DNA of 43,601 bases from Sphingobacteriales bacterium TSM_CSS (GCA_002212985.1 NBMY01000052.1:1-43601); one strand, 5' to 3'; counted from the stretch's first letter, positions 1-8,560 are shown. Made by a program: numbers and translations. Notes: generated by a model not told the origin, from the sequence alone.

Positions 1-183
1 ACGGCTTATGGTTTCGGAAGGGAGGTGAACAAGGCTGTAAGAACGGAAATGTTTGGACAGTCTTTCCGAATTTTTAACCTGCGCCGGTGTGCCGTAAAAA
101 ACTGCGTTTTGCGCCAATGAGGCATGAAAACCTATTAACATAAAAAAACAGACTGAAAAAAGCAAAAACCCCAATCGTATCAT
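1..183 (-). CDS. N-terminus of an exported protein (partial, runs off the window)
   Basis: Reading the minus strand from an ATG at 183 gives 61 codons that stay open to the window edge. The protein begins MIRLGFLLFSVCFFML and reaches HASLAQNA, a clear signal peptide with a likely cleavage near ALAQ/N. The mature part (FYGTPAQVKNSERLSKHF and on) is too short to assign. It loosely recalls the N-terminal region of Bacteroidota reprolysin-like metalloproteases, but that is only an impression. The gene is divergent from the small membrane protein at 389. What is seen: start codon, signal peptide and an open frame. The function is unknown. Confidence 0.65.
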   Translation of the reverse strand, partial: MIRLGFLLFSVCFFMLIGFHASLAQNAVFYGTPAQVKNSERLSKHFRSYSLVHLPSETISR

Positions 184-217
184 GTGTATAGCTTTATTTT
201 GCCTAAAGTTACGATTT

Positions 218-248
218 TTTGGCTAAAATGAGATAATGTATTACTTTG
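218..248 (+). promoter_or_regulatory. Possible Bacteroidota promoter (weak)
   Basis: TTTG (218-221), a 19-nt spacer, then TTACTTTG (241-248). This is one mismatch from the TAnnTTTG -7 element. It lies about 140 nt upstream of the gene at 389, so the leader would be long. A second candidate -7 (TATCTTTA, 339-346) is nearer the gene but lacks a partner. Confidence 0.3.
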
Positions 249-388
249 CCGCACCGGCTGCAAGGTAGCAAGTACGCGGTGTAAACAGCCCGAAAGGACA
301 ATTTTTGGGTAAGCGGTGCGCTGCATGTTTTTTATGGGTATCTTTACCCAATGGCAATCCCTTTATGCAACATTAAAACCGGCAACCT

Positions 389-826
389 ATGGAACAGCAA
401 ACAGAAACCAAAGAAACAGAATTGCTAAGAAAGTACCTTTTGGAAATTGCCGCAAGCATTACCGCACACAAAACGCGGCAAACGGGCTACTACCGTTTGT
501 GGCTGGCCTTGCAGTTTTTTATTGTTTTTGTGGCCATTGTTACGCCTTTTATTGTGTTTTTCAGAAAAAGCGAGTTGTTTCCGCAGCAGTTTTGGGTGGT
601 ATGGTGTATGGTTACGCCGCCGCTAACGGGCATAGCTTCGGTAGCGGTGCAAGCTTTAAATTTGCGCGAACACTACAAATTGCATCGTAAAAAGGCCGGG
701 CAGTTGGGCAATTTGGTAAAACGCACCGAATTGAAATTGCTGGAAAACAAAACCGCCGGGGCTGTAACCGAAGCCTATTACGCCGCCCTTAAAGAAGCAG
801 ATACTATTGAAAATGAAGTGCTATAG
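389..826 (+). CDS. Small two-helix membrane protein, SLATT/DUF4231-like
   Basis: A 145-residue protein without a signal peptide. It has a charged N-terminus (MEQQTETKETELLRKYL), two hydrophobic helices (about residues 40-62, LWLALQFFIVFVAIVTPF, and about 71-90), then a long charged helical tail (LREHYKLHRKKAGQLGNL onwards, 91-145). Two helices followed by a basic amphipathic cytoplasmic helix is the shape of SLATT/DUF4231 domains, which act as pore-type effectors in some nucleotide-signalling defence systems. No SMODS, SLOG or protease partner lies beside it, so a defence role is only inferred. It could equally be an ordinary small inner-membrane protein. Confidence 0.6.
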   Translation: MEQQTETKETELLRKYLLEIAASITAHKTRQTGYYRLWLALQFFIVFVAIVTPFIVFFRKSELFPQQFWVVWCMVTPPLTGIASVAVQALNLREHYKLHRKKAGQLGNLVKRTELKLLENKTAGAVTEAYYAALKEADTIENEVL

Positions 827-1168
827 GAACGGCACAGTGCAAATGCCGGCAATTGAAAAGGCTTGGTAAATACAGGGGTTAAAAGCGCCGCACTTCTCAC
901 AGGCACAAATGAATAAAAAAGCACTTCACCTCAAAATAGCGCCATAACCTCGCCTTTACTAAGTCATTGTTGTTTATTGGTTTGTTAGCAATCTCAAAAC
1001 ATACATTTATCCCGCCTTTCATTTTCTTGCAAAATAGGATTAGCACTAAAATTTACAGGCGTAGCCTTTGTAAACAGCAATTGCAATTTTTTGAACAGGT
1101 ATTGCTTTTTTAAACATAATAGTTTACTTTTGTAAAATCACGGCATTTTACAGATAAAACCCAATACT
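827..1168. other. Intergenic, no gene seen
   Basis: About 340 nt without a supportable reading frame on either strand. The last 70 nt hold the candidate promoter and leader of the metalloprotease gene. No strong terminator hairpin was seen after the upstream gene. Confidence 0.6.
1102..1132 (+). promoter_or_regulatory. Bacteroidota-type promoter for the metalloprotease gene
   Basis: TTG (1102-1104), a 20-nt spacer, then TACTTTTG (1125-1132), an exact TAnnTTTG -7 element. Transcription would begin near 1139, leaving a leader of about 30 nt before the ATG at 1169. This favours 1169 over 1212 as the true start codon. Confidence 0.55.
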
Positions 1169-1211
1169 ATGAAACAACACATTACCCCCCCATTATGTAT
1201 TAAAACTTGTA
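1169..1211 (+). other. Out-of-frame signal-peptide start, split from its gene by a C7 tract
   Basis: The ATG at 1169 begins MKQHIT, but its frame stops at 1238. Removing one C from the C7 run at 1185-1191 fuses it in frame to the large coding sequence that is open from 1212. The joined N-terminus starts MKQHITPHYV, with a Lys-bearing n-region, then a hydrophobic core (LVMQLGFMVLF) and an NAQ/EE cleavage site. Starting at 1212 leaves a short export signal without a basic n-region. This is either a sequencing/assembly insertion or a switchable C tract. Confidence 0.65.
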
Positions 1212-4200
1212 ATGCAACTTGGATTTATGGTGCTGTTTAATTTTGCACAGTCCGGAAAAATGAATGCGCAAGAAGAAATGTGTCTCACAAACAGCAACTA
1301 CCCTAATGCGCTAATGGCAGTTGTCGGCATTCCGCCATGCAACGAATTGGTAACTGAACCTTTTTATTTGCGCATTGCCGTAAACCTCATACGCCGCTCT
1401 GATGGAAGTTACGACAGAACTCTACAAGATGTTTATGAAGCCTTGAATTTGCTGCAAGAACCGTATGCTACACACGGAATTTATTTTAGGCTGGAATGTG
1501 TCCGGTTTTTAGACGATGATGACCTGTACAATCAAACAAATAATGAAGCTCAATACTGTATTGACGGAGGAACGTATCCTAATTCTTGCATTTACCTCAA
1601 TTTTCCTGATTTATTTTTTGATAATGCAATTACTGTTTTTGTTTATCCCAAAGGAACACCAACTGCACTTGGAGGAGGATTTGGTTTTGCTTCCGGTATT
1701 CCCGGAAACGGGCTTATGGTGAAAGGGTTCTGGAGAAGTACCGAAATAGATAACAGTGGCAATACTATATCGGAACAGTTTATTGATGTGTTTAAATCGG
1801 GTATTTTAGCACATGAAATGGGGCATTGTCTGGGTTTGTTTCATACTTTTCATGGTTTATGCGGGGAGGATGGTTGTGTAGAAACAACCACACCAGAAAC
1901 TGATCCTGATAATCCATGTGAATGCGGCGATTATGTAGCCGATACCCCTGCCGACCCCCGCATAGAAGATCAACTAATTGATGACGAAACCTGCGAACTG
2001 ATTATATTAGGCGGATGTGACGTTCCTTTGCTAAACTACAATCCATTGACAGATAATATAATGTCTTATGCCGGACCAACCTGTGAGCAAAATTTAACCA
2101 ACGGACAAAAAGACAGAATAAAACACCATTTATTAGATGCGCCTTTGTTTGCCCCTGTGTTGCAAAACTGTATCATACCTTTAAGCCAGGTAAATCAAAG
2201 TCTTACTCAAAATTGGTTTAACGAGCCTATCCTTGCTGCCGGAATTACAGATTGGACTTCCGACAACATACGCATTTTGGGTAAAATAACCATACCTGCC
2301 GGCGCTACGCTTCACATCAATAATGCCACCGTTGAGTTTGAAAACCAAACATCGGGCATTGTAGTACAAAAAGGCGGAGTATTAGTGGTGGAAAATTCCA
2401 CACTTAGAGGTAACAGTTGCAACAATTCGGTATGGAGCGGCATATTGATAGAAGGCAATGCCTTTGAGCCCATACCCTCATCATTTTATACCGATGGAAT
2501 GGTTTTTGAGCATCATGGCATTGCTCGGCTTCGCAACAATGTAGTCATTGAAAATGCTATGGTAGGCGTACAAGCAGGCGATTATATTGACTTTTCTTTG
2601 CCCACTACCCATAACAACAATTCTTACGGAGGCGGTGCGCTATTTATAGAACAAACAAATTTCAACAATAATTCTATTGGCGTATTCTTGTTGCCACAAT
2701 ACGCCGGCGACCAAATCTTTGTTCGACTTTCAGCTTGTACTTTTAGTTTTAGCGCCAATTTTCCAAGTATGCATCGGTTTCCCGACATAGGTTATGCAGG
2801 CATCTACACCATACGCCCATACTTGGTACAAGGTTGTACCTTCCAAAATACCAATCCTTCCTTAATAACCGAGCGAGGAACGGGTATTATCAGCAATAGG
2901 TATGGAGGGTGGGTTATTCCATCGTTTAGCGGTACGCCATGCAGATTCACCGGTCTTTACAAAGGTATAGATGCCTACGCCACCGGTTCGCTGCAAAGTG
3001 GTTTGTTTGTAACACAAAATTTATTTGAAGAAGTTAATAAAGGTATTACCCTCAATGGTAATGCTGTTTCTCGAATTTCGTACAACCACTTTTTGCGTTT
3101 AGACAAAAACAGCTATGCGGTATATGCCCTCCAAACAAGAGGCATTGCCATACATCATAACTACATTTCGGTAAGCGTTCCACCCAGCGCCTACTACGAA
3201 AAACCCTATGGTATTGCCCTCTACAATTCGGGCATAGGAGGCGCATTAGTGGTCAACAATACTTTTGTAGCAGATGACCCTACTCAAACCAATTTTCAAC
3301 GCTTCCGAGCAGCCACGCAAGTAGAAGGCAACAACAACCCCAATGTACTCATAGACTGCAACAACTTTGTAGCCCTAAGCGACTACGACATCCGCATCTT
3401 CAACAGCCCCGATTTTGAAGACCAAGGAGGATGTGATGAATTTAATAGCGACCTCAACCCCACCGCCAATAACTGGCACAACCCCGCCCTTGCACCCGCC
3501 GGTACGCAGCATATTTATTACGATAATGCCATCGAAACCATAAACGTAACCTGCCTTCCCGGATATGAACCTACATTGGTGAGTGCAAACGTAGAAACTT
3601 ATATTTGCAGTTTTGATGAAAACGATTGCGAAAGTTTCATTTTTGCAGGCGGAGCATTAGAAGAGCAGATAGCTTATCTGCAAAACAGAATGAACCAAAG
3701 TGTTTCTGAAAAAGAATATGAGCAGTTTTATGCCGAACTAATGCGTACCTACCTGCAAAACAACCTACTTACGGAAGCCAAAACCGAAACCGAAGCCCGA
3801 AACGACACCGAAGGCGATAAAACACTCGTAGCCACCTATACCGATGAGCGCGAATTGGAAAAAGCCGATAGCCTGCTACAAACCCTGCCCCTGCAAACAC
3901 AGGAAGATGCCGACTTCTATAACTTTTTTTCCGCTTATCTTTACGAACTCCACAACAATACCGATCTAATGCCTTATGAAGGAAAAGGGTTAAGCCCAGC
4001 AGCCCTCCAAATTCAAAACATGGCTACTGATAACATCTTGAGCAACCATGTTTCCTTATATGCACAAGCCACTACCGCAGCGCAACACAGCAACCAATAT
4101 CACCGTTTCCCTGCCGACTTCACAGCAAACTTGGTCGTGAAAGCGGGTACAAAAGATATTTTGCAGATAGTGCCTAATCCTGCCCAAGACGAGGTATTTA

Positions 4201-4412
4201 TTTCATATCTAACTAACAATTGGGAGCAGATAATTAGCCTGAATGTGTATAACCTTACAGGAAAGCTATTGCAAACCCTACCGCTACATAAACATGTTGC
4301 ATTTAAGCCAATACGCCTTAATACCCAAAATTTGGGCAGCGGCTTATATATCTGCCGGATAATTACCCAAAATGGGGAAATGCTTACCGGCAAACTAATC
4401 ATTGCCCGATAG
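1212..4412 (+). CDS. Secreted M43/pappalysin-type metalloprotease with beta-helix and T9SS type A sorting domain
   Basis: About 1066 residues as read. The zinc site HEMGHCLGLFH (from residue 201) matches HExxHxxGxxH of metzincins, and the Met-turn follows as DNIMSYAGP (about 280), as in pappalysin-like M43 peptidases. A Cys-rich loop (CGEDGC, CECG) lies between them. Residues of about 330-740 form a right-handed beta-helix-like repeat region rich in Asn turns. A helical linker (about 820-960) follows, then a C-terminal sorting domain (IVPNPAQDEVFISY to GKLIIAR). Known of these families: the protein is exported by Sec, then taken through the outer membrane by T9SS. The true start is probably 1169 with a one-base frameshift. 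A strong hairpin terminator follows. The linker has a decayed relative at 6016-6222. Confidence 0.88.
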   Translation: MQLGFMVLFNFAQSGKMNAQEEMCLTNSNYPNALMAVVGIPPCNELVTEPFYLRIAVNLIRRSDGSYDRTLQDVYEALNLLQEPYATHGIYFRLECVRFLDDDDLYNQTNNEAQYCIDGGTYPNSCIYLNFPDLFFDNAITVFVYPKGTPTALGGGFGFASGIPGNGLMVKGFWRSTEIDNSGNTISEQFIDVFKSGILAHEMGHCLGLFHTFHGLCGEDGCVETTTPETDPDNPCECGDYVADTPADPRIEDQLIDDETCELIILGGCDVPLLNYNPLTDNIMSYAGPTCEQNLTNGQKDRIKHHLLDAPLFAPVLQNCIIPLSQVNQSLTQNWFNEPILAAGITDWTSDNIRILGKITIPAGATLHINNATVEFENQTSGIVVQKGGVLVVENSTLRGNSCNNSVWSGILIEGNAFEPIPSSFYTDGMVFEHHGIARLRNNVVIENAMVGVQAGDYIDFSLPTTHNNNSYGGGALFIEQTNFNNNSIGVFLLPQYAGDQIFVRLSACTFSFSANFPSMHRFPDIGYAGIYTIRPYLVQGCTFQNTNPSLITERGTGIISNRYGGWVIPSFSGTPCRFTGLYKGIDAYATGSLQSGLFVTQNLFEEVNKGITLNGNAVSRISYNHFLRLDKNSYAVYALQTRGIAIHHNYISVSVPPSAYYEKPYGIALYNSGIGGALVVNNTFVADDPTQTNFQRFRAATQVEGNNNPNVLIDCNNFVALSDYDIRIFNSPDFEDQGGCDEFNSDLNPTANNWHNPALAPAGTQHIYYDNAIETINVTCLPGYEPTLVSANVETYICSFDENDCESFIFAGGALEEQIAYLQNRMNQSVSEKEYEQFYAELMRTYLQNNLLTEAKTETEARNDTEGDKTLVATYTDERELEKADSLLQTLPLQTQEDADFYNFFSAYLYELHNNTDLMPYEGKGLSPAALQIQNMATDNILSNHVSLYAQATTAAQHSNQYHRFPADFTANLVVKAGTKDILQIVPNPAQDEVFISYLTNNWEQIISLNVYNLTGKLLQTLPLHKHVAFKPIRLNTQNLGSGLYICRIITQNGEMLTGKLIIAR

Positions 4413-4428
4413 TTTTTAACCTTAAAAT

Positions 4429-4478
4429 ACCACACCCTTTTTTGTAAATACAAACAAGAAAGGGGTGTGGTTTTTTTT
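4429..4478 (+). terminator. Intrinsic terminator after the metalloprotease gene
   Basis: CCACACCC (4430-4437) pairs with GGGTGTGG (4463-4470) and is followed directly by T8 (4471-4478). It lies between the stop at 4412 and the next start at 4491, so the next gene must have its own promoter or depend on read-through. It also rules out an upstream start at 4467 inside the stem. Confidence 0.85.
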
Positions 4479-4490
4479 AAACAAATTAGC

Positions 4491-5966
4491 ATGAAACCCA
4501 TTAAATACACGTATTTATTTATTTTATTGTGCTTCTTTTTGCCTATCTCAGCACAGACAGTTAATTACTTCAACAAAACATTTAAGCCAGATACAACCAA
4601 TATATTAACCCCAGCTGTTTTAACGATTTCCGACGGCTATTTAACTGTAGGGGGCTTTAATTCTTTCGATAATTATTCAGCTTTGTTTGTGCATAAAATT
4701 GATTGGGAAGGCAATACCGTTTGGTTTAAAATAGTGGAAGAAGGCAATACACTTACAGGTATAGTTGGCGGCGGCATTTTAGAAAAAACCTTAGATGGCA
4801 ATTATATCATGGTAGGGGTTAAGGATACAATAGGTTTAGCCGGCAACTTGGATATCATGATGATTAAGTTTAATGAGTATGGCGATGTGATATGGAAAAA
4901 AACGCATGGCACAAGTACTACCGTAGAAGGCATTTACCACATCACCCCCACCCAAGACGGCGGGTATATTATGTGCGGCATACAGCGCAGTTTCACCACC
5001 TCCAATCGCTTCTATGTACTCAAAACAGATGCCTTTGGCAATAAAGAATGGGATAGGGTTTTACAAAGCAATAAAAAAGGTGTTGGGGCAAACATCATAG
5101 AAGCCTATGATGGAGGATACATAACAGCCGGATATGTTGTAAACTCAGCAACTTTGGCTGATATGTATATAGCGAAATTAAATGGACAAGGATTTGTCAT
5201 CTGGGAAAATAACTACAATTCCACTCCCGAAAACGACAATGGTGCTTACATAACTAAGTGGAAAGGTGATAAATATTTACTAACTGCAAGCATTAGAATA
5301 GACGATAATATAAATATGTATGTAGCTCAATTATCAATGGAAGGTGTTGAGGAGTGGTACAAAGTACTTGATGCTAATGGCACTTACATACAAGCACGCC
5401 CTGTTATAAGGGATATGGGCTTTACTACTTCTACCTATTCGTTTACTCCAAATGGGAGTTATTATTCGCAAGTTATACGTTTTGATGAAAATGGAAATAT
5501 TGATTGGCTTAGCACCATACCGGGCTTAAACCCCAATGACGATTGGTACTTAAAAGACATAGCTGCTACTGCCGATGGCGGGTACATCTTATCGGGTTTC
5601 AATTACAGTGAGCAAAGTAGTTGGGTGGTCAAAACAGATAGTATGGGCTACACGTGCAGCTATATAGGGTGTGATAGTACGGCAGTGACAGTGGCAACTC
5701 CCCCCCGCTTTGAGGGGGGGCACGGGGGGGAGCTAAAAATATACCCCAACCCCGCGCAAAACCAAGCTACCGTTTACCTACCCGCCGCCACTGTTGCTGC
5801 CACAGGCAGGCAGTTGTTGTTGTACAACGCATCGGGGCAGTTGGTACGGCAGGCGGCATTACCCGATGCTGTTTCGCAATATACCTTTTCGGTAGCCGGT
5901 TTACCGGCGGGCATATACTTTTGCAGGGTTGGCGCAAATATGCAAAAATTGGTAGTTATTTGGTAA
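4491..5966 (+). CDS. Secreted beta-propeller protein with T9SS type A sorting domain
   Basis: A 491-residue protein. ATG 4491 is chosen because it begins a good signal peptide (MKPIKYTYLFILLCFFLP, ISAQ cleavage), and the only upstream ATG sits in the terminator stem. The body is built of repeated blades of the type DGGYIMCGI then VLKTDAFGNKEWDR (residues of about 40-390), as in bacterial beta-propeller (SBBP/delta-60-like) repeats. A Pro/Gly linker coded by a GC hairpin (5700-5730) leads to the sorting domain (LKIYPNPAQNQATVYLP to AGIYFCRVG). It is a cell-surface or secreted protein without visible catalytic residues. The ligand is unknown. Confidence 0.85.
   Translation: MKPIKYTYLFILLCFFLPISAQTVNYFNKTFKPDTTNILTPAVLTISDGYLTVGGFNSFDNYSALFVHKIDWEGNTVWFKIVEEGNTLTGIVGGGILEKTLDGNYIMVGVKDTIGLAGNLDIMMIKFNEYGDVIWKKTHGTSTTVEGIYHITPTQDGGYIMCGIQRSFTTSNRFYVLKTDAFGNKEWDRVLQSNKKGVGANIIEAYDGGYITAGYVVNSATLADMYIAKLNGQGFVIWENNYNSTPENDNGAYITKWKGDKYLLTASIRIDDNINMYVAQLSMEGVEEWYKVLDANGTYIQARPVIRDMGFTTSTYSFTPNGSYYSQVIRFDENGNIDWLSTIPGLNPNDDWYLKDIAATADGGYILSGFNYSEQSSWVVKTDSMGYTCSYIGCDSTAVTVATPPRFEGGHGGELKIYPNPAQNQATVYLPAATVAATGRQLLLYNASGQLVRQAALPDAVSQYTFSVAGLPAGIYFCRVGANMQKLVVIW
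5700..5730. repeat. In-frame C7/G7/G7 palindromic element in the propeller gene
   Basis: C7 (5700-5706), seven bases, G7 (5714-5720), three bases, then G7 (5724-5730). It encodes a PPRFEGGHGG-like linker exactly between the propeller and the sorting domain. The base composition is unlike the surrounding gene. It looks like a small palindromic repeat inserted at a site that tolerates extra residues. Confidence 0.6.
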
Positions 5967-6015
5967 GATTTTTGGTTTGGGGCAATATCGGCATTTAAAC
6001 ATTCTCTGTATATAG

Positions 6016-6222
6016 TGCATAAAACATGCTTTCTACTACTTTTTTAATGCCTATATAGACGAACTGCAAAGCAATACCGCTTTATTGCCCTACGATGGTA
6101 AAGCCAGTAGCCCCAATGCCTTGCAAATTCAAATAATGGCTGCCGCCAGTACCAATTTAAATAATAATGATGCCCCGTTTGCACAAACCGTATTTGCAGC
6201 ATTTGCAAAAGCATCAACCTAA
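6016..6222 (+). pseudogene. Decayed fragment of a metalloprotease paralogue
   Basis: An open stretch with no start codon of its own ends at TAA 6220-6222. It translates to FYYFFNAYIDEL, then LLPYDGK and PNALQIQIMA. This aligns with residues of about 910-950 of the 1212-4412 protein (FYNFFSAYLYEL, LMPYEGK, PAALQIQNMA) with the same spacing. Neither the protease nor the sorting domain remains. It is a fossil of a tandem paralogue or of a partial duplication. Enough amino-acid divergence has built up to exclude a recent copy. Confidence 0.75.
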
Positions 6223-6267
6223 TGAGCCCACTACCGTTACTTTAACACAGAAAGCGCAGCATTACTG

Positions 6268-7200
6268 CTAATCTTTATTGCGTTTTGGGGCAGTATAAAT
6301 TAACCCGAAATGCGGGGAATAGCCCAAAACGGGGTGAAAACTGTTTGATAAATCAATGCGTAGGGCGCCTAAGTTTAGCCCGATGCCAAACGAACTGACC
6401 ACCGGTTCTGTGGTAACGCCTGCCCTAAGCGATAGTTTTTCTACAATATTGTACTCAAAACCGGCTTTTAGCATAAGCGGTTTGTCGAGGTTTTTTTCTG
6501 CTTCGGCGCAAATGGTTACCTTTTTGGAGGGCAGATACGCAATACCCGAACTGATGACGGTGGGCAGGCGGTCTTCTTCAAAATCGGTAAATTGCCAGCG
6601 CAGGGGGTTGTGTACCTGTGCGCCGGCTATGAGTTGCGGAATAATGGCATACTGCACTCCCACACCAAAGGTAAAGGCATTGGCGGTTCCGTAATCGGCA
6701 ACCGATATGGCGGCATAATCCAGCTCAATACCTATGGAAAGCGTATTGAACAGTTTGCGGCCGTAGGCTAAATTAATGAGGCGGTCGTTATACAGGTTGT
6801 TGCCAAAGTAGGTAGCGCCCAGCCCAAAGGTGCCGCCTTTAGTAGGAATTGCCACCGCCGCGCCAAAAAAGTTGAGGTCTTTTAGTAAAAACCGGTTTTC
6901 GGCATAGATGCCGGCAGTAACGGTGTTGATGCCGGCCAGTCCGGCCTGGTTGTAAAAAACAGAAAAAACATCGGTAAATGTAACCGAAGTGTTGCCCATG
7001 GCAGCCTGTCTGCCGCCTACAGTGTGTTTGTCGTTGCCGGCAAGGCAAGGAGTAATAACCATCCATAGCAGGCAACAAAGCAAAGTAAATGCGTTGTTAT
7101 ATAAAGCGTTGTTGGCAGTAGTGCGGCGCGCTTTGGCGGTTAGTAAGGTTGCTCCTGTATATGCTGCAGGTGGGTTAGGGGGCAGGTAGTTGCAATTCAT
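6268..7200 (-). CDS. PorV/PorQ-like outer-membrane beta-barrel protein
   Basis: 310 residues. The start is ATG 7200, because the candidate promoter -7 element covers 7222-7229 and excludes a longer form. A hydrophobic export segment (AFTLLCCLLWMVITP) follows an unusually long N-terminal stretch. The mature part opens with AAMGNTSV, then FYNQAGLAG, the hallmark of the PorV/PorQ (UPF0164-like) family of FadL-type barrels. Alternating strands with aromatic ends continue to the C-terminus (FGLIYTAPK). In Bacteroidota this family includes T9SS components and many paralogues of unknown role. This paralogue could serve T9SS cargo handling, but the sequence alone cannot show that. Confidence 0.75.
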   Translation of the reverse strand: MNCNYLPPNPPAAYTGATLLTAKARRTTANNALYNNAFTLLCCLLWMVITPCLAGNDKHTVGGRQAAMGNTSVTFTDVFSVFYNQAGLAGINTVTAGIYAENRFLLKDLNFFGAAVAIPTKGGTFGLGATYFGNNLYNDRLINLAYGRKLFNTLSIGIELDYAAISVADYGTANAFTFGVGVQYAIIPQLIAGAQVHNPLRWQFTDFEEDRLPTVISSGIAYLPSKKVTICAEAEKNLDKPLMLKAGFEYNIVEKLSLRAGVTTEPVVSSFGIGLNLGALRIDLSNSFHPVLGYSPHFGLIYTAPKRNKD

Positions 7201-7221
7201 GGTACATTGTTTAGAATTGCT

Positions 7222-7250
7222 CAAATATAAAGCGTTTCGTTTAAAACAAA
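7222..7250 (-). promoter_or_regulatory. Bacteroidota-type promoter for the PorV/PorQ-like gene
   Basis: On the minus strand TTTG (7250-7247), a 17-nt spacer, then TATATTTG (7229-7222), an exact TAnnTTTG. The predicted start of transcription, near 7215, leaves about 15 nt before ATG 7200 and fixes the start codon. Confidence 0.65.
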
Positions 7251-7434
7251 GGTTTGTTTATGTAAAATGGGCGAAATTTTTTGGCGCTGAGGTGGGCATA
7301 AGGAAAGTATGGGCAAAATTTAGCCCCCCGATAGGCGGCGCTGCATACTATGCCGGCGTTGGTCCTAAAAAGCTGGTTGGGGCAGGTTGGGTTAAACAAA
7401 AGAGGAGGAGCATTTGCGTTTTAAGGTATGCGCG

Positions 7435-8544
7435 CTATGTTATTAGTTGTGGCTGGCCGTTGTGGAGGCTATACAGTTGGTATGCTATGTTGAGGCGGGT
7501 AAAAATTGCCTGCATACGGTCTTGTTGCGTATCGGAAATAAACACCTGCCCGAAATTGGGGCCGGTGATTATTTGCACTAATTGAGTTATGCGCTGTTGG
7601 TCTAATTTGTCAAAAATGTCGTCTAAAAGTATAATGGGAGTTTTACCGCTGCTTTGGGCAATTAGCCTGAAAATAGCCAGTTTTAAGGCTATAAGAAACG
7701 ATTTTTGCTGCCCTTGTGAGCCGAATTTTTTAAGCGGGTAGTTGTTAATGGTAAAATCTACATCATCGCGGTGTATGCCTTCGGTGGTTCGCTGTAATTG
7801 CCGGTCGGCAGGCAGGTTTTGTTTAAGCAGGGTGTCAAAACCGGTTTTTTCCAGAGCAGATTGATAGGTGCAATAAACGGTTTCGCGTCCGCCGCTCAAT
7901 TGGTTGTAAAATTGTTGCACCAATGGCAGCAGCAGTTGCACCGCCTGTTGCCGTTTGGCAAAAATGAGCATGGCCGGCTGGGCTAACTGTTCGTTGTAGG
8001 TTTCGAGCAGGGCGGCATTAAAATAGTTGCGTTCTGCAAAATTTTTGAGCAAGGCATTTCGCTGTTGCAGGGTTTTGTTGTATAAAATAAGCGCTTGCAG
8101 GTAGTTTTTGTCAATTTGAGAAATGGTAATATCGAGCAATTTACGCCTTTCTTCGCTGCTGTTTTTTATAATTTCGGTATCATCGGGTGCAATCATTACC
8201 AACGGCAGTAAACCAATATGTTCGGAAAGGCGGTCGTAAACCGTTCCATTCAGGCTGAATTCCTTTTTTCGCCCTGTTCCGTATTTTACCAACGTTGTGC
8301 AATCTTGTCCGGTATTGAGGATAAACCGGCCTTCCAGCCTGAAAAAATCCTGTCCGTGATGAATATTTTGCGCATCGGTAGCGCTGAAATAACTTTTGCA
8401 AAAACAAAGGTAATACACCGCGTCGAGCAGGTTGGTTTTACCTGCTCCGTTTTGACCGCAAACCAAGTTAATGCGGGGCAAAAACTGCAGGGCACACTGC
8501 CCGTAGTTTTTAAAGTTAAGAATGTTGAGTTGCTGTAAATACAC
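7435..8544 (-). CDS. recF: DNA replication/repair protein RecF
   Basis: 369 residues, normal for RecF. Walker A is GQNGAGKT (residues 30-37). The ABC-type signature region is FGSQGQQKSFLIAL. The Walker B/D-loop is ILLDDIFDKLD (about 305-315). RecF is an SMC-like ATPase that loads RecA at single-strand gaps with RecO and RecR. The N-terminus MYLQQLNILNFKNY is the usual RecF opening. It lies 16 nt after trmD on the same strand, so it is probably the last gene of an ftsE-trmD-recF transcript, and not the usual dnaA-dnaN-recF arrangement. Confidence 0.95.
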   Translation of the reverse strand: MYLQQLNILNFKNYGQCALQFLPRINLVCGQNGAGKTNLLDAVYYLCFCKSYFSATDAQNIHHGQDFFRLEGRFILNTGQDCTTLVKYGTGRKKEFSLNGTVYDRLSEHIGLLPLVMIAPDDTEIIKNSSEERRKLLDITISQIDKNYLQALILYNKTLQQRNALLKNFAERNYFNAALLETYNEQLAQPAMLIFAKRQQAVQLLLPLVQQFYNQLSGGRETVYCTYQSALEKTGFDTLLKQNLPADRQLQRTTEGIHRDDVDFTINNYPLKKFGSQGQQKSFLIALKLAIFRLIAQSSGKTPIILLDDIFDKLDQQRITQLVQIITGPNFGQVFISDTQQDRMQAIFTRLNIAYQLYSLHNGQPQLIT

Positions 8545-8560
8545 CGTTTGCTAAAAGGTT

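Noticed and set aside
4467-4490. Upstream ATG 4467 for the propeller protein
   Set aside because: It lies in the stem of the preceding terminator and would spoil the signal peptide that starts at 4491.
7201-7224. Longer N-terminus for the PorV/PorQ-like protein from a TTG at 7224
   Set aside because: The -7 promoter element covers 7222-7229, so that codon should not be transcribed.
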